Shown here in pieces: positions 46,970 through 59,817 of a stretch of DNA of 64,000 bases. This stretch comes from Thiomicrospira cyclica ALM1 (lineage in GTDB: Bacteria > Pseudomonadota > Gammaproteobacteria > Thiomicrospirales > Thiomicrospiraceae), in contig NC_015581.1 of the NCBI RefSeq assembly GCF_000214825.1, forward strand, positions 806,001 through 870,000. The letters are read 5' to 3'. The notes below the pieces were generated by a model. It saw only the letters and a list, made by a program, of their open reading frames with translations, made no database searches and was not told the DNA's origin. The first letter of the stretch is position 1, and every line of letters begins with the position of its first letter. Made by a program: the position numbers and the translations under genes.

Positions 46970-47249
46970 CGTACTTGTAGTATTTCTCATTAAGATAAGT
47001 GGCTACATCCAATACCTCATCTTCAAACCAGCCAGTGTTTAGGTTAACATTGCAAAAACTTACGGCGGCAATAAGACGTTCAAAACTGGGTGTTTTAGCC
47101 GTGCTGTAAGGGTTAGCGGTATGACAACTCAAGCAGTTAGCTTCTTTATGTAAAGATTCACCCGCACGCGGATCACCGCTTTGAGCGTGTAGTTGGGTAG
47201 TACTAGCCAGAAGGATACTGGCACCAATCAGTGTTAAAGCACGTTTCAT
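46959..47249 (-). CDS. Small periplasmic monohaem cytochrome c, atypical
   Basis: 96 aa from ATG 47249, which has GGAGG six bases upstream; an ATG at 47288 would lead with 13 polar residues. The signal peptide ends near LHA (residue 22). One haem motif CLSCH lies at residues 39-43. No methionine occurs after it, so the usual Met ligand is missing. The only notable candidate is SFCNVN (Cys66, Asn67). The C-terminal helix VLDVATYLNEKYYKY is typical of class I c cytochromes. Partner unknown. Confidence 0.8.
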   Translation of the reverse strand: MKRALTLIGASILLASTTQLHAQSGDPRAGESLHKEANCLSCHTANPYSTAKTPSFERLIAAVSFCNVNLNTGWFEDEVLDVATYLNEKYYKYVIE

Positions 47250-47427
47250 ATCATCCTCCAAAATCGCGTAAGTTGGGTTTGAAAGCAAATAAATCGTGTG
47301 TTACTAAGTGTAATAATCCTAGATGTAAACATTTGGGCTTGCATCTTTATTCTAGCGCTAAGTTACAAATGATTTCAAAAAAAAACATAACAGAATAATT
47401 TATTGACCAATAAAAGAGGATACAGGC

Positions 47428-49164
47428 TTGAGTGAACAAACAAGAATTAAAGGCAAGGATGCAAGCTTAGAAGCGTCGCTGCTAAAAATGCAGGGCATTT
47501 TTGATCAGTTAAGCATCGATTTAGATAAACAGCAGTGGTTAAATCCTGCTGAAAATATTTATTCCCTACATATATTCGATAAAGCCTGTCCGGCGCTATT
47601 TACCAATGGGAAAGGGGCGAGTCGTAAGGCGACCCAGGCCAGTGCCATGGGTGAATATTTAGAACGTTTATCGACCAACTATTTTTTCTCAGACTATTAT
47701 TTGACTTTGCGCGAAGAAGCCGACGGACAGTTGTTTGGTGATTGGCTTTATTATCCCAATGATCGTCATTTTGAATTGGCGGATTATCGTCAGGCGCTTA
47801 GCGATGAGCTGTGGCAGCTTTATGATCCGCAGCAAGAATTAACCGCGCAACATTTGTTAAGTTTTAATGATACCAGTCCTTTCATTCGTGCGATTGCGAT
47901 GACAGAGCAAATTAGCAATGAACGGGTCTTTTTCCCAGTGAATATTTTGAGTAACCTTTATGCCAGTAATGGCTTATCTGCCGGTAACACGCCGTTAGAG
48001 TCGGCGGTGCAAGGCTTGTCAGAAATTTTTGAGCGTTGGGTAAAAAACAAAATTTTGACAGACAATATTTGCTTGCCGGAAGTGCCAGCTGACGTAATTG
48101 CTCAGTACCCGAGTATTGCCCAAGCGATTGCGGATTTAGAAATACAGGGGTTGGGGGTATCGGTACGTGATGCGTCTTTAGGGGGGCAGTTCCCAGTGAT
48201 GAATGTCACCTTATTTAACCCCAAAACCGGTCAGTGTTTTGCCTCCTTTGGCGCGCATCCTTTATTTGAAGTGGCTTTAGAACGAACGCTGACGGAGTCT
48301 TTGCAAGGTCGTCACTTACAAAATCTGGATGGATTTCAAACGCCCACGCTGGATCAGTTTGTGGTGGCAGAGGCCGAAAATTTAGAAAATCATTTTATTG
48401 ATTCGTCGGGGCTCATTAATTTGCATATGTTAGCCAGCACGCCGGATTATGAATTTTGTGCTTGGGAAGGTGCGCAAACTACGGCAGAACAATGGTCTGA
48501 ATTATTAGCTAAGGTGACCGCGTTAGGCTTTAAGGTCTATCGTGCTGATTATCAGCACCACGATTTCTGCGCCACGCGTTTGATTGTGCCAGGTATGTCA
48601 GAAGTTTATCCTATGGATGAGCTGGTGCTAAAGAATCAAAATGACGGGCGTTTATTGCGTGAGGCGTTATTTAAAGCCGAACAGGGTGATTATGCCGCCG
48701 TTTTAAGTGTCCTTGATCAGGTTGGTTTTAGTGATCACCAAGGCGTGGCATCGCTTATTGGCTTAATGCCTGATCCTAACCAGGCCTGGTCAGCATTAAA
48801 AATAGCTGACTTACGTTTTTGGACGGAGTTGGCATTGCAGGATTATGAGGCGGCGGCCGACTCATTATATATTGCTAAGGCTTACGCTTCGGCCGGTGCG
48901 GCTGGCTGGCAACCCATATATGAGTTAATGGATTTGTGTTTAGCACTTAAGTTGCAGGATAAGGATGTTGGGCACTATGAAGCCAGCCTTAACAATTTGT
49001 TTGGGCAAGATAAGGTTGCAAAAGCTCAGCAGCATCTGAGTGGCGATGTGGTTTTTTGGGGATTGTCATTGGGTCGTGCGATGTTCTTTAAAAGCCAGCG
49101 TCATCAGCAAATGTTGCAGGTGTTGGATAAGGCGCGGCAGGCTAAGTTAGCATTTGGCTATTAG
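47428..49164 (+). CDS. ycaO: YcaO-domain protein, ribosomal S12 methylthiolation accessory factor
   Basis: 578-aa homologue of E. coli YcaO, which aids RimO-dependent methylthiolation of S12. The ATP-binding YcaO motifs SAMGEYLERLS and ESAVQGLSEIFERW are present, and the C-terminal half is a TPR-like helical region. It starts at TTG 47428 (LSEQTRIKGKD) with AGAGGA upstream. No peptide precursor or azoline cyclase gene lies nearby, so a role in peptide natural products is unlikely. One perfect CCAGGCCTGG at 48780. Confidence 0.88.
   Translation: MSEQTRIKGKDASLEASLLKMQGIFDQLSIDLDKQQWLNPAENIYSLHIFDKACPALFTNGKGASRKATQASAMGEYLERLSTNYFFSDYYLTLREEADGQLFGDWLYYPNDRHFELADYRQALSDELWQLYDPQQELTAQHLLSFNDTSPFIRAIAMTEQISNERVFFPVNILSNLYASNGLSAGNTPLESAVQGLSEIFERWVKNKILTDNICLPEVPADVIAQYPSIAQAIADLEIQGLGVSVRDASLGGQFPVMNVTLFNPKTGQCFASFGAHPLFEVALERTLTESLQGRHLQNLDGFQTPTLDQFVVAEAENLENHFIDSSGLINLHMLASTPDYEFCAWEGAQTTAEQWSELLAKVTALGFKVYRADYQHHDFCATRLIVPGMSEVYPMDELVLKNQNDGRLLREALFKAEQGDYAAVLSVLDQVGFSDHQGVASLIGLMPDPNQAWSALKIADLRFWTELALQDYEAAADSLYIAKAYASAGAAGWQPIYELMDLCLALKLQDKDVGHYEASLNNLFGQDKVAKAQQHLSGDVVFWGLSLGRAMFFKSQRHQQMLQVLDKARQAKLAFGY
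48780..48789. repeat. Iterated palindrome CCAGGCCTGG in ycaO
   Basis: Perfect decamer within ACCAGGCCTGGT; read as Gln-Ala-Trp. Confidence 0.9.
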
Positions 49165-49186
49165 TTGAAAATGATTGCATTACAGC

Positions 49187-49217
49187 AAGCCTTCCCCTGA
49201 GATTGCGGGGAAGGCTT
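49187..49217. terminator. Terminator between ycaO and the convergent DUF481 gene
   Basis: AAGCCTTCCCC (49187-49197) and GGGGAAGGCTT (49207-49217) form an 11-bp perfect stem, followed on the plus strand by TGTTATT. The T tract is short, so strength is uncertain, but it lies exactly between two convergent stops. Confidence 0.75.
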
Positions 49218-49222
49218 TGTTA

Positions 49223-49972
49223 TTAAAAGCGATAAATAAGCGATAAGTTGGTTTCGCCATCGGTTTTTTTCGCATCACCATTTTTCGCATCACCAGGATT
49301 TGAGTTATAACGATATTTATAACTCGCACTCACTGAAAATTTGCTATTAAGTGCCGCACGAAAACCGGTGTTGGTTTCTAGTTTGTACTGTTCTGGACCG
49401 ACAAAGTAGAGTAGGTCTTGGACGAAGCTATAGGTTTCATTAAATTTATGGTCAAAATCTAGTTTTAAACGACCGTTTACCTGATCAAAATTATCGTCTT
49501 TTTCAATGAATTTTACGGTTTGATAACCGATACCCGCTTCACCTTTTAGTAGGCTTGCGTCAGTACGGTAGAGTAGACGACCCAAACCCACTGCAAAACT
49601 TAAGTCCGAATCTAAGTCGGCAAATTTATCACGTTCACCACGGGTGTTAACAAAGGCATAAAAGTCGCGCGCCGCATTAAAATAGCGATCGGCTTGTAGG
49701 TCAATCACATAGCGCTCTGAGTTTGTGGTGTTGTCTTCAGAGCGATATTGTACTTCTAATAAACTTTTATATTCAGTTACTTCTTGGATATAGCTTACAC
49801 GTAATCTTGCATTTAAGTTTTCACTAACCGTGTTGCCGGTACGGCTATTAAAGCCGGCTTCGCCCATACCATTCCAACCCAAAGAAGGGGTTTGAGCGTG
49901 TGACGCAATTGGTGCTGCGAGCCCTAGACTAATAACGCCGGTCAAAAGTGTTTTTGGCATAAATTTGATCAT
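49223..49972 (-). CDS. DUF481 (YdiY-type) outer-membrane protein
   Basis: 249-aa predicted beta-barrel protein with a signal peptide (MPKTLLTGVISLGLAAPIASHA) and alternating strand pattern, ending in the outer-membrane sorting signal LSLIYRF with terminal Phe. ATG 49972 has AGGAAA upstream; an ATG at 49987 and one at 49960 are alternatives. A small imperfect repeat PGDAKNGDAKK lies in the last extracellular loop. Function of the family is unknown. Confidence 0.85.
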   Translation of the reverse strand: MIKFMPKTLLTGVISLGLAAPIASHAQTPSLGWNGMGEAGFNSRTGNTVSENLNARLRVSYIQEVTEYKSLLEVQYRSEDNTTNSERYVIDLQADRYFNAARDFYAFVNTRGERDKFADLDSDLSFAVGLGRLLYRTDASLLKGEAGIGYQTVKFIEKDDNFDQVNGRLKLDFDHKFNETYSFVQDLLYFVGPEQYKLETNTGFRAALNSKFSVSASYKYRYNSNPGDAKNGDAKKTDGETNLSLIYRF

Positions 49973-50091
49973 GAAATTTCCTATCATTTTGTCCTGTTTA
50001 AATTCGTGACGCAGTATAGCAAGCTGAACGATGAGGTCAAATTTGTAAAAATTTGGTACTATAGGTAAATTACAAGCAATGGGATGGAATC

Positions 50092-51048
50092 ATGAAGTTC
50101 GATTTTTTAGATTTTGAACAGCCAATAGCTGAATTAGAAGCCAAGATTGATGAATTACGTCACCTTGAGGGGAATCAAGATTTTGACCTTATTCAAGAAA
50201 TTAAATCATTAGAAACCAAAAGCCAAGAACTGACCGAGTCGATTTTTAAAAGCCTATCTGATTGGCAGATTTCACAGTTGGCACGTCATCCCCAACGTCC
50301 TTATACTTTTGACTATGTTAAAAATATGCTGACAGACTTTGAAGAGCTTCATGGTGATCGCGCTTTTGCAGATGACAAAGCGATTGTAGGTGGTTTAGCG
50401 CGTCTAGACGGTCAGCCAGTTATGGTGATTGGGCAGCAAAAGGGGCGCGATACTAAGGAAAAAATTCGGCGTAACTTTGGTATGCCGCGTCCTGAGGGCT
50501 ATCGTAAGGCGTTGCGTTTAATGAAAATGGCCGAGCGTTTTAATATGCCTATTTTGACTTTTATTGATACCCCAGGCGCCTATCCTGGTATTGATGCTGA
50601 GGAGCGTGGTCAAAGTGAAGCAATAGCCCGTAACCTAATTGAGATGGCGGAATTGCGGGTTCCAATTATTTGTACCGTTATTGGTGAAGGCGGTTCTGGT
50701 GGGGCATTGGCCATTGGTGTCGGTGATAAAACGATTATGATGCAGTACAGTACCTATTCGGTTATTTCTCCAGAGGGTTGTGCGTCTATTTTATGGAAAA
50801 GTGCGGAATATGCAGCCGATGCGGCGGCGGCTTTAGGGGTGACCGCACAGCGTCTGAAATCTTTAGGTTTGATCGATGCCATTGTAACAGAACCGCTAGG
50901 GGGCGCACACCGTGCGCCACAGCATGCGGCCGCAAGTCTAAAAACCCTTCTTGTTGAAGAGTTGGCGCGTTTAAAATCCATGCCGATGGACAGCCTATTA
51001 GCAGAGCGTTATCAGCGCTATATGGATTATGGTAACGTTGAGCTCTGA
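50092..51048 (+). CDS. accA: Acetyl-CoA carboxylase carboxyltransferase subunit alpha
   Basis: 318-aa subunit that, with AccD, moves carboxyl from biotin to acetyl-CoA in the first step of fatty-acid synthesis. Typical segments are [33 protein letters not shown] and [11 protein letters not shown]. Length equals E. coli AccA. An extended -10 TGGTACTAT at 50054-50062 is a likely promoter. Its end overlaps tilS by 20 bp. Confidence 0.97.
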   Translation: MKFDFLDFEQPIAELEAKIDELRHLEGNQDFDLIQEIKSLETKSQELTESIFKSLSDWQISQLARHPQRPYTFDYVKNMLTDFEELHGDRAFADDKAIVGGLARLDGQPVMVIGQQKGRDTKEKIRRNFGMPRPEGYRKALRLMKMAERFNMPILTFIDTPGAYPGIDAEERGQSEAIARNLIEMAELRVPIICTVIGEGGSGGALAIGVGDKTIMMQYSTYSVISPEGCASILWKSAEYAADAAAALGVTAQRLKSLGLIDAIVTEPLGGAHRAPQHAAASLKTLLVEELARLKSMPMDSLLAERYQRYMDYGNVEL

Positions 51049-52291
51049 GCTTAATCAGGCGTTTCAGCAGTTTTTTCAGCAACTCAATCAGACCACTGAT
51101 GTCCCGCCGCCATTGTTGGTGGCCTGGAGCGGTGGTTTAGATTCGACAGTATTAGTTCATGCTTTAAGGCATTATGTCGCCGCTAATAATCTTCCAAATG
51201 ATTTTTCAACGGTTCATGTCAATCATGGTCTAAGTCCGTTAGCCAACGACTGGCAGCAAAATTGCGAGCTATTGGCAAATCAATGGCAGATTCCACATAA
51301 AACACTGGTTCTTAGTTTGGATGCGGGTGCTAATTTAGAGGCGCGTGCGAGAAGGGCGCGCTATCATGCTTTGGCTTTACATTGTTCTGAGCAGGCCTGC
51401 TTATTAACCGCGCATCATCAACAAGATCAAGCGGAAACTTTATTAGCAAGGTTATTTCAAGGGGCAGGTATTCAAGGTCTGTCAGGTATGTCGTCATTGC
51501 GGCCATTGCGCTCAGTAAGTAACAATATTCCTGATAAGTCGCAATGGTTAGGACGCCCCTTACTAACTGTTAGTCAGCAGGCCCTATGTGATTATGCGTC
51601 AGAAAATCAATTAACCTGGGTAACGGATCCGATGAATAGTGACACGTATTATGAACGTGTTTTTATGCGATCAGAACTTTGGCCAGTGCTTGCCAAGCGT
51701 TATCAGTATCCAACAGCATCAATAGCAAAAACCGCTCAATTATTACAACAAACCTTAGCTTTACTGACCGAGTATCAGAATTTAGATTGGCAGGTCTGGT
51801 CGCAGAACGCGCTGTCGTTTGATTGGCCGTATTTATTGAACATGAGTTGGCCACGTCAACAGTCATTAATTGCGCGGTGGTTTGACACCCATCACTTTTT
51901 GAGTTTAAGGCGTCAACATTGGGAATGGTTTCAGCAACAGGCGTTTGAAGCGGAACCAAAGCGGCATCCTCAGATTTTAGTGGCGGGTTTACCGATGCAA
52001 CGATATCAAAGTCGTATCTACTATCCGGCAATTGCTCCAGTATTTGATATACCAATAACAGACTATGAGCAACTACAGGAATGGGTTAATGGGCATTGGC
52101 CTATTGAACTTAATGTGCTTGAGGATCTTTATGTCTTTCCATTGCGCTTACGAAATCGACAGGCCATTGACAACTTTAGTGGCGTATCATTAAAAAAATG
52201 GTTTCAAAGCAGAGGGGTTGCACCCTGGTTGCGTGAAGCATGGCCTGTGGTGGATTCAAAAGCCGGTTGTTTTCTGTTGGGTGTGAATTAA
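51029..52291 (+). CDS. tilS: tRNA(Ile)-lysidine synthase
   Basis: 420-aa N-type ATP pyrophosphatase that modifies the CAU anticodon of tRNA-Ile2 to lysidine. The PP-loop WSGGLDSTV lies near residue 33, and HHQQDQAET follows near residue 130. The C-terminal TilS substrate-binding domains end in [17 protein letters not shown]. The overlap with accA implies coupling; TTG 51038 is an alternative start. Confidence 0.94.
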   Translation: MVTLSSELNQAFQQFFQQLNQTTDVPPPLLVAWSGGLDSTVLVHALRHYVAANNLPNDFSTVHVNHGLSPLANDWQQNCELLANQWQIPHKTLVLSLDAGANLEARARRARYHALALHCSEQACLLTAHHQQDQAETLLARLFQGAGIQGLSGMSSLRPLRSVSNNIPDKSQWLGRPLLTVSQQALCDYASENQLTWVTDPMNSDTYYERVFMRSELWPVLAKRYQYPTASIAKTAQLLQQTLALLTEYQNLDWQVWSQNALSFDWPYLLNMSWPRQQSLIARWFDTHHFLSLRRQHWEWFQQQAFEAEPKRHPQILVAGLPMQRYQSRIYYPAIAPVFDIPITDYEQLQEWVNGHWPIELNVLEDLYVFPLRLRNRQAIDNFSGVSLKKWFQSRGVAPWLREAWPVVDSKAGCFLLGVN

Positions 52292-52376
52292 ATTGAAGCC
52301 TAAGGGTTTTTAAGCTAAAATGCATTTCCATTCTAAGCTATAAAATTTTTGCACTTATTCATTGCAGATTTATTAG

Positions 52377-54047
<1,671 letters not shown>

Positions 54048-54049
54048 GT

Positions 54050-54889
54050 ATGCAACTTTGTGGCTTTCATGTTGGGATCGACCAACCGTTTTTTTTAATT
54101 GCAGGGCCTTGCGTCATTGAATCAGAGCAGTTGGCTATTGATACAGCGGGGCAACTTAAAGAGTTAACCACCCGATTAGGTATTCCATTTATTTTTAAAT
54201 CCTCTTATGACAAAGCTAATCGCTCATCAACCGCTAGTTTTCGTGGTTTAGGGATTGATGAAGGACTGCGTATTTTGCAAAAAGTAAAAGATGAAATTGG
54301 TGTGCCGGTGTTAACGGATGTTCATGAAGACACTCCATTGGCTGAGGTAGCATCCGTTGTTGATGTGATGCAAACGCCGGCTTTTTTGGTTCGTCAAACT
54401 AATTTTATCCAAAATGTTTGCCGTCAGGGTTTACCCGTTAATATCAAAAAAGGTCAATTTCAAGCGCCTTGGGATATGGATCAGGTGGTTGCGAAAGCTC
54501 GCGAAGTCGGTAATGAGCAGATTATGATTTGTGATCGCGGCACTTCGTTTGGTTACAACACGCTGATTTCAGATATGCGAGGTTTGGCGTCCATGCGTCG
54601 TACCGGTTGTCCCGTCGTTTTTGATGCGACTCATTCGGTGCAACAGCCTGGTGGTCAAGGCTCAACTTCCGGAGGCCAACGTGAATTTGTTCCCGTTTTG
54701 GCTCGTGCTGCAATTGCGGCTGGTGTTGCCGGTATTTTTATGGAAACCCATCCTGATCCAGCGAATGCAAAAAGTGATGGTCCAAATATGTGGCCACTGG
54801 ATCAGCTAGAACCCGTGTTAGCGGTTCTAAAAGCACTTGACGATGTTGTTAAGCAACATGGGTTTGTTGAACAAGGTTTGATGGGCTAA
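54050..54889 (+). CDS. kdsA: 3-deoxy-8-phosphooctulonate (KDO-8-P) synthase
   Basis: 279-aa TIM-barrel enzyme that condenses phosphoenolpyruvate with arabinose-5-phosphate for the LPS inner core. Typical motifs are [42 protein letters not shown] and the [11 protein letters not shown] segment. Together with LpxH it indicates an LPS-bearing cell. It sits between pyrG and eno in a common gammaproteobacterial order. Confidence 0.96.
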   Translation: MQLCGFHVGIDQPFFLIAGPCVIESEQLAIDTAGQLKELTTRLGIPFIFKSSYDKANRSSTASFRGLGIDEGLRILQKVKDEIGVPVLTDVHEDTPLAEVASVVDVMQTPAFLVRQTNFIQNVCRQGLPVNIKKGQFQAPWDMDQVVAKAREVGNEQIMICDRGTSFGYNTLISDMRGLASMRRTGCPVVFDATHSVQQPGGQGSTSGGQREFVPVLARAAIAAGVAGIFMETHPDPANAKSDGPNMWPLDQLEPVLAVLKALDDVVKQHGFVEQGLMG

Positions 54890-54945
54890 TCTCATAATCG
54901 TGTTTATTGTGTAAAAGTTTTTTTATTTGTTACTCAAAAGGTTAA

Positions 54946-56235
<1,290 letters not shown>

Positions 56236-56247
56236 GGTTGTCATCCA

Positions 56248-56616
56248 ATGAAGCGTGCTTGGCTAAATTTTGCTTTAGTTGCGGCGCTTTTTTGGATGTT
56301 ATTTAGCTTATTGTCTTCAAAAGGCGGCTGGGGTGAGCGCCTTTTTCTAGAGTCACGTCTTGCGGAAATTGAACGAGACGTTGCGGACCAAAAGTCTGTC
56401 AATGCGGTATTACGTGAGCATTTAGAGAATTTATATTCAGGCCATCATGCCATAGAAACGGTAGCGCGTTATCGTTTAGGGATGATTCAAGAAGATGAAG
56501 TTTTTATTCAATTTCTCATTGAACGACCGCAGTTAATTCCCGATACCCCCGCTCAACTCAGTATTCCCGAACAGCCTATCGAGTCACCACTGCCATTTAA
56601 TCCGATTGATGATTAG
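56248..56616 (+). CDS. ftsB: Cell division protein FtsB
   Basis: 122-aa bitopic inner-membrane protein of the FtsQLB complex. A single transmembrane helix (about 5-23) is followed by a periplasmic coiled coil (about 34-66) and the conserved IETVARYRLGMIQEDEVF motif. A proline-rich tail extends beyond E. coli FtsB (103 aa). Its stop overlaps the convergent smr gene by 4 bp. The usual ispD neighbour is absent. Confidence 0.92.
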   Translation: MKRAWLNFALVAALFWMLFSLLSSKGGWGERLFLESRLAEIERDVADQKSVNAVLREHLENLYSGHHAIETVARYRLGMIQEDEVFIQFLIERPQLIPDTPAQLSIPEQPIESPLPFNPIDD

Positions 56617-57182
56617 ATTGAGTTTTGGAGACGCGTTGTATCATTTTTCCTAAAAAGTACATAAACGGCACCCGCGCCACCATGTTTAGGTAATGCCGAG
56701 CAAAAAGCTAATAATTCTGGATAGCTACTTAGTGTGTCGATGACACAGGTTTTAATAATCGGCTCGGCAATAGAGTTATAGCCTTTACCATGAATGATAA
56801 GAACACAGCGGTTACCTAATTGATAGTGGTTGTTTAAAAACTGGTATAACCTTGGCGTAGCTTCATTCTTGGTAAAGCCATGTAAATCCAGTGTGTCCGA
56901 ACAGCTAAACTGACCGTTACGAAGTTTTTTAATCTCTTGCGCCCGCAAGCTTGGGTGAAACCAGCTAACTTGTCCTGAAGGCAGGTAGCTGATTTGTCGA
57001 GTTTCATCAGAGGATATTGTGTCAAGGATTGGCTGGTTTTCATTAGATTTGTAGCGCAGACAGGGTTTTGTTTTGCTTGGTGCTGCCGCCTTGGGTTGAC
57101 GATTTTGTGCTAAGTTCATAGGTTTGACACCAGCAAATGCTTGTTCAAGCAGTAATTTATCTTCTTTAGATAGGTCAGACAC
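56613..57182 (-). CDS. Smr-domain protein (SmrA/SmrB type)
   Basis: 189-aa protein with a C-terminal Smr domain carrying LDLHGFTKNEA and the HGKG motif (LIIHGKGYN). An N-terminal basic, low-complexity region precedes it. Smr proteins nick DNA or cleave mRNA at collided ribosomes (E. coli SmrB). Which applies here cannot be told. Divergent from surE. Confidence 0.88.
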   Translation of the reverse strand: MSDLSKEDKLLLEQAFAGVKPMNLAQNRQPKAAAPSKTKPCLRYKSNENQPILDTISSDETRQISYLPSGQVSWFHPSLRAQEIKKLRNGQFSCSDTLDLHGFTKNEATPRLYQFLNNHYQLGNRCVLIIHGKGYNSIAEPIIKTCVIDTLSSYPELLAFCSALPKHGGAGAVYVLFRKNDTTRLQNSI

Positions 57183-57238
57183 TTTATAATTCTCACGACT
57201 TCATATTTTTACCGCCTTTTAGGCAAGGATTACAGCGC

Positions 57239-57985
57239 ATGCGTATCTTACTTTCTAACGACGACGGTTACTTGGCTCCTGGTATTCAAACATTATTCCA
57301 CTTTTTAAACAACCATGACAAGATTCGCGATTGCGTCATGATTGCGCCAGATCGCAATCGCAGCGCGGCGAGTAATTCGTTAACTTTGGCGCACCCGCTA
57401 CGGATACATCACTATGCTCCCAAAATTTTAAGTGTTGATGGCACGCCCACGGACTGTGTGCATCTTGGAGTTAATGGCGCGTTGGATTTTCAAGCGGACA
57501 TGGTCATGTCGGGTATTAACGAAGGCGCAAATATGGGTGATGATGTCCTGTATTCGGGTACTGTCGCGGCGGCTACCGAAGGACGGTTTCTTGGTTTGCC
57601 TTCGATTGCCGTGTCTTTGTGTGGACATCAGCATTATGATACCGCAGCACAAATCGTTGGAGTGCTCTTGAATAAGTTGAATTCACTTAAGCTGGATCGT
57701 AACACGGTATTAAATGTCAACGTTCCAGACATTCCGTTTAAGCAAATTCGTGGTATCCAAATTACTCGGTTGGGAAAACGTCATGCCTCGGAGCCTGTTG
57801 TGTCTTCTCGTGACCCGCGTGGCAAGCTTATCCATTGGATTGGTCCTGCCGGTCAAGCCGCAGATGCGGGGCAGGGAACCGACTTTTATGCGGTCGAGAG
57901 AGGTTATGTGTCGATCACACCCTTACAAATTGATCTCACCCACTATCGAATGCTAGAGCCACTGGCTGATTGGTTAAATAGTTGA
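57239..57985 (+). CDS. surE: 5'-nucleotidase / survival protein SurE
   Basis: 248-aa metal-dependent nucleotidase and exopolyphosphatase. The N-terminal metal motif SNDDG (Asp8, Asp9), APDRNRSAASNSLT and SGINEGANMGDDVLYSGTVAA are diagnostic. AAGGA lies nine bases before the ATG. First gene of surE-pcm-yqaA; the nlpD-rpoS genes usually following in related bacteria are not present here. Confidence 0.96.
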   Translation: MRILLSNDDGYLAPGIQTLFHFLNNHDKIRDCVMIAPDRNRSAASNSLTLAHPLRIHHYAPKILSVDGTPTDCVHLGVNGALDFQADMVMSGINEGANMGDDVLYSGTVAAATEGRFLGLPSIAVSLCGHQHYDTAAQIVGVLLNKLNSLKLDRNTVLNVNVPDIPFKQIRGIQITRLGKRHASEPVVSSRDPRGKLIHWIGPAGQAADAGQGTDFYAVERGYVSITPLQIDLTHYRMLEPLADWLNS

Positions 57986-57994
57986 TCAGTAACG

Positions 57995-58708
57995 ATGAGC
58001 ATTTTAAATGAACCTTTGCTTTACCCTAATGGTTATTACCAGCATTATCAGGGTTTGGGTTTAACCTCTCAGCGTCGTCGCGATCAAATGATTGCGCGTT
58101 TGGTCGCGCAGTCGCATCTGCGTTTAGAGAGCGAGGTTCTCAGAGCCATGCGTCACACCCCAAGGCACCTATTTGTAGATGAGGCGTTAGCGCAGCGGGT
58201 GTATGAAGATTGTTCACTGCCGATTGGCTATGGACAAACGCTATCACATCCCAGAACAGTGGCTGTAATGACCTCCTGGTTAAATCGTGATGGTTTTTTA
58301 AAGGATCAAAAAATTCTTGAAATTGGTACCGGGTCAGGCTATCAAACCGCTATTTTGGCGTGGTTTTCTCAGCATATTTATTCTTTGGAGAGAATTGAAC
58401 CCTTGCAATCTTTGGCCAAACAGCGGCTTTTGGCATTAGGTTATGAACAGATTCGTTTTGCCTTAGCTGATGGAGAATTAGGTTGGTCATTGTATTCTCC
58501 CTATCCGGCTATTTTATGTGCGGCATCGGCTCCAAAAATCCCCACATCCTTAATAGAACAGTTGGCACCTGGGGGTCGACTGGTATTGCCTGTTGGTGTT
58601 CAGGAACAGCGCTTAATAGGTATTGAAAAGGATTTGGTAGGGCAAAGTACCGAAACAGATCTGGGTGTTGCTCAGTTTGTTCCATTGTTATCAGGACTCT
58701 ATGAATGA
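57995..58708 (+). CDS. pcm: Protein-L-isoaspartate O-methyltransferase
   Basis: 237-aa SAM-dependent repair enzyme for damaged aspartyl residues. Motif I is ILEIGTGSGYQTAIL, with LPIGYGQTLSHP and the C-terminal LVLPVG segment typical of PCMT. It lies 9 bp after surE and overlaps the next gene by 4 bp. Confidence 0.94.
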   Translation: MSILNEPLLYPNGYYQHYQGLGLTSQRRRDQMIARLVAQSHLRLESEVLRAMRHTPRHLFVDEALAQRVYEDCSLPIGYGQTLSHPRTVAVMTSWLNRDGFLKDQKILEIGTGSGYQTAILAWFSQHIYSLERIEPLQSLAKQRLLALGYEQIRFALADGELGWSLYSPYPAILCAASAPKIPTSLIEQLAPGGRLVLPVGVQEQRLIGIEKDLVGQSTETDLGVAQFVPLLSGLYE

Positions 58709-59283
58709 AATTATTTGGACCCTTGTATGATTTCGTGTTGAGTTGGTCGCGTCATCGTCACGCTCCACGTTATTTAGCCGGAATGAGTTTTGCTGAGTCG
58801 TCTTTTTTTCCCATCCCCCCAGATGTTATGCTCATGCCAATGAGCCTAGCGAGGCCAGAAAAAGCGATCTATTTTGCATGGCTAACAACCCTTTTTTCAG
58901 TTTTGGGTGGCCTGTTAGGTTACCTAATTGGTATGTGGTTGTTAGATTGGTTTTGGCCAGTCATTGAGCGTGTAGGTTATGCAGCTTATTACGATATCAT
59001 TGTCGAATTATTTGCCGAGTATGGGATTTGGATTATTGTTGTGGCCGGATTCAGTCCACTGCCCTATAAAATGTTTACGATTACGGCTGGCGCAACCAGC
59101 ATGGCGCTGCTCCCGTTTGTTATTGCTTCTATTATAGGTCGCGGCGCCCGTTTCTTTCTGGTTGCCAGTCTGATGAAGTGGGGTGGTGCCAAAATGGAGC
59201 CTTACATTCGCAAATGGGTTGAATGGTTAGGATGGGCATTTGTGTTAGTAGTCTTTGGCTTTATTGGGTATAAACTTTTATGA
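58705..59283 (+). CDS. YqaA/DedA family membrane protein
   Basis: 192-aa inner-membrane protein of the SNARE-associated (VTT) family. FAESSFFPIPPDVML near residue 28 and GFSPLPYKMFTITAG near residue 117 are the family hallmarks. Four or five hydrophobic helices. DedA-type proteins are linked to phospholipid and undecaprenyl phosphate flipping. The specific role here is unknown. Coupled to pcm by 4-bp overlap. Confidence 0.88.
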   Translation: MKLFGPLYDFVLSWSRHRHAPRYLAGMSFAESSFFPIPPDVMLMPMSLARPEKAIYFAWLTTLFSVLGGLLGYLIGMWLLDWFWPVIERVGYAAYYDIIVELFAEYGIWIIVVAGFSPLPYKMFTITAGATSMALLPFVIASIIGRGARFFLVASLMKWGGAKMEPYIRKWVEWLGWAFVLVVFGFIGYKLL

Positions 59284-59305
59284 ACCAGGTGACATTGAAG
59301 ATACC

Positions 59306-59677
59306 TCAGTTCATTACCAAAGCAATAACTACCTCACGGTCTTCAGTGGTTAAAATGTTATAGGTACGGCAAGCGGCATCATTACTCATGACCTCAAGGC
59401 TAATACCTTGTTGAATAAAAAACTGCATGACTGATGCGGAAGGAAAAATCTGCTGTTCACCGGTGCCTAAAATCAATACTTCTGGTTTTAATTCGATAAG
59501 CATTTGCATGGCACTTTCATCCAAATCGCTCAGTTGGGTAACAGGCCAATCACTTAAAAGATGATGTTGGCTTATTACGCAACTTTGACAAAGTTGCTGT
59601 TGATTGACACTCACGCAATTGGGCTCGTAGCTGCGAATTAAATTAACGCCAGGGTTTAAGTGTTCCGTAAATTTCAT
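59306..59677 (-). CDS. Mth938-like/DUF498 domain protein
   Basis: 123-aa cytosolic protein of the COG3737 type, related to mitochondrial NDUFAF3. The central LKPEVLILGTGEQQIFPS and the ISLEVMSNDAACRTYNIL segment are family-typical. Molecular function in bacteria is unknown. It contains two cysteines (CQSC) not obviously conserved. Divergent from alaC. Confidence 0.82.
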   Translation of the reverse strand: MKFTEHLNPGVNLIRSYEPNCVSVNQQQLCQSCVISQHHLLSDWPVTQLSDLDESAMQMLIELKPEVLILGTGEQQIFPSASVMQFFIQQGISLEVMSNDAACRTYNILTTEDREVVIALVMN

Positions 59678-59725
59678 CTTGTTCCTCTTGCTGAAAATTC
59701 CTCAGGGGATTTTACCTTGAATCAA

Positions 59726-59753
59726 TTGACGAATTTCGTAGATTCTGTATCAT
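59726..59753 (+). promoter_or_regulatory. Promoter of alaC-hom-thrC operon
   Basis: TTGACG (59726-59731), a 16-bp spacer and TATCAT (59748-59753). It leaves a leader of about 58 nt before alaC. No threonine- or isoleucine-rich leader peptide is seen, so thr-type attenuation is not evident. Confidence 0.6.
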
Positions 59754-59817
59754 TTAGTGTTTATTTTAAGTCGTGTAAACCTCTCGTATTAATGCATTAA
59801 CCTTAAAAGGCCATTTC

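Noticed and set aside
47428-49164. ycaO as the core of a thiazole/oxazole peptide cluster
   Set aside because: No precursor peptide, dehydrogenase or cyclase lies beside it, and the length and C-terminal helices match the E. coli YcaO type.
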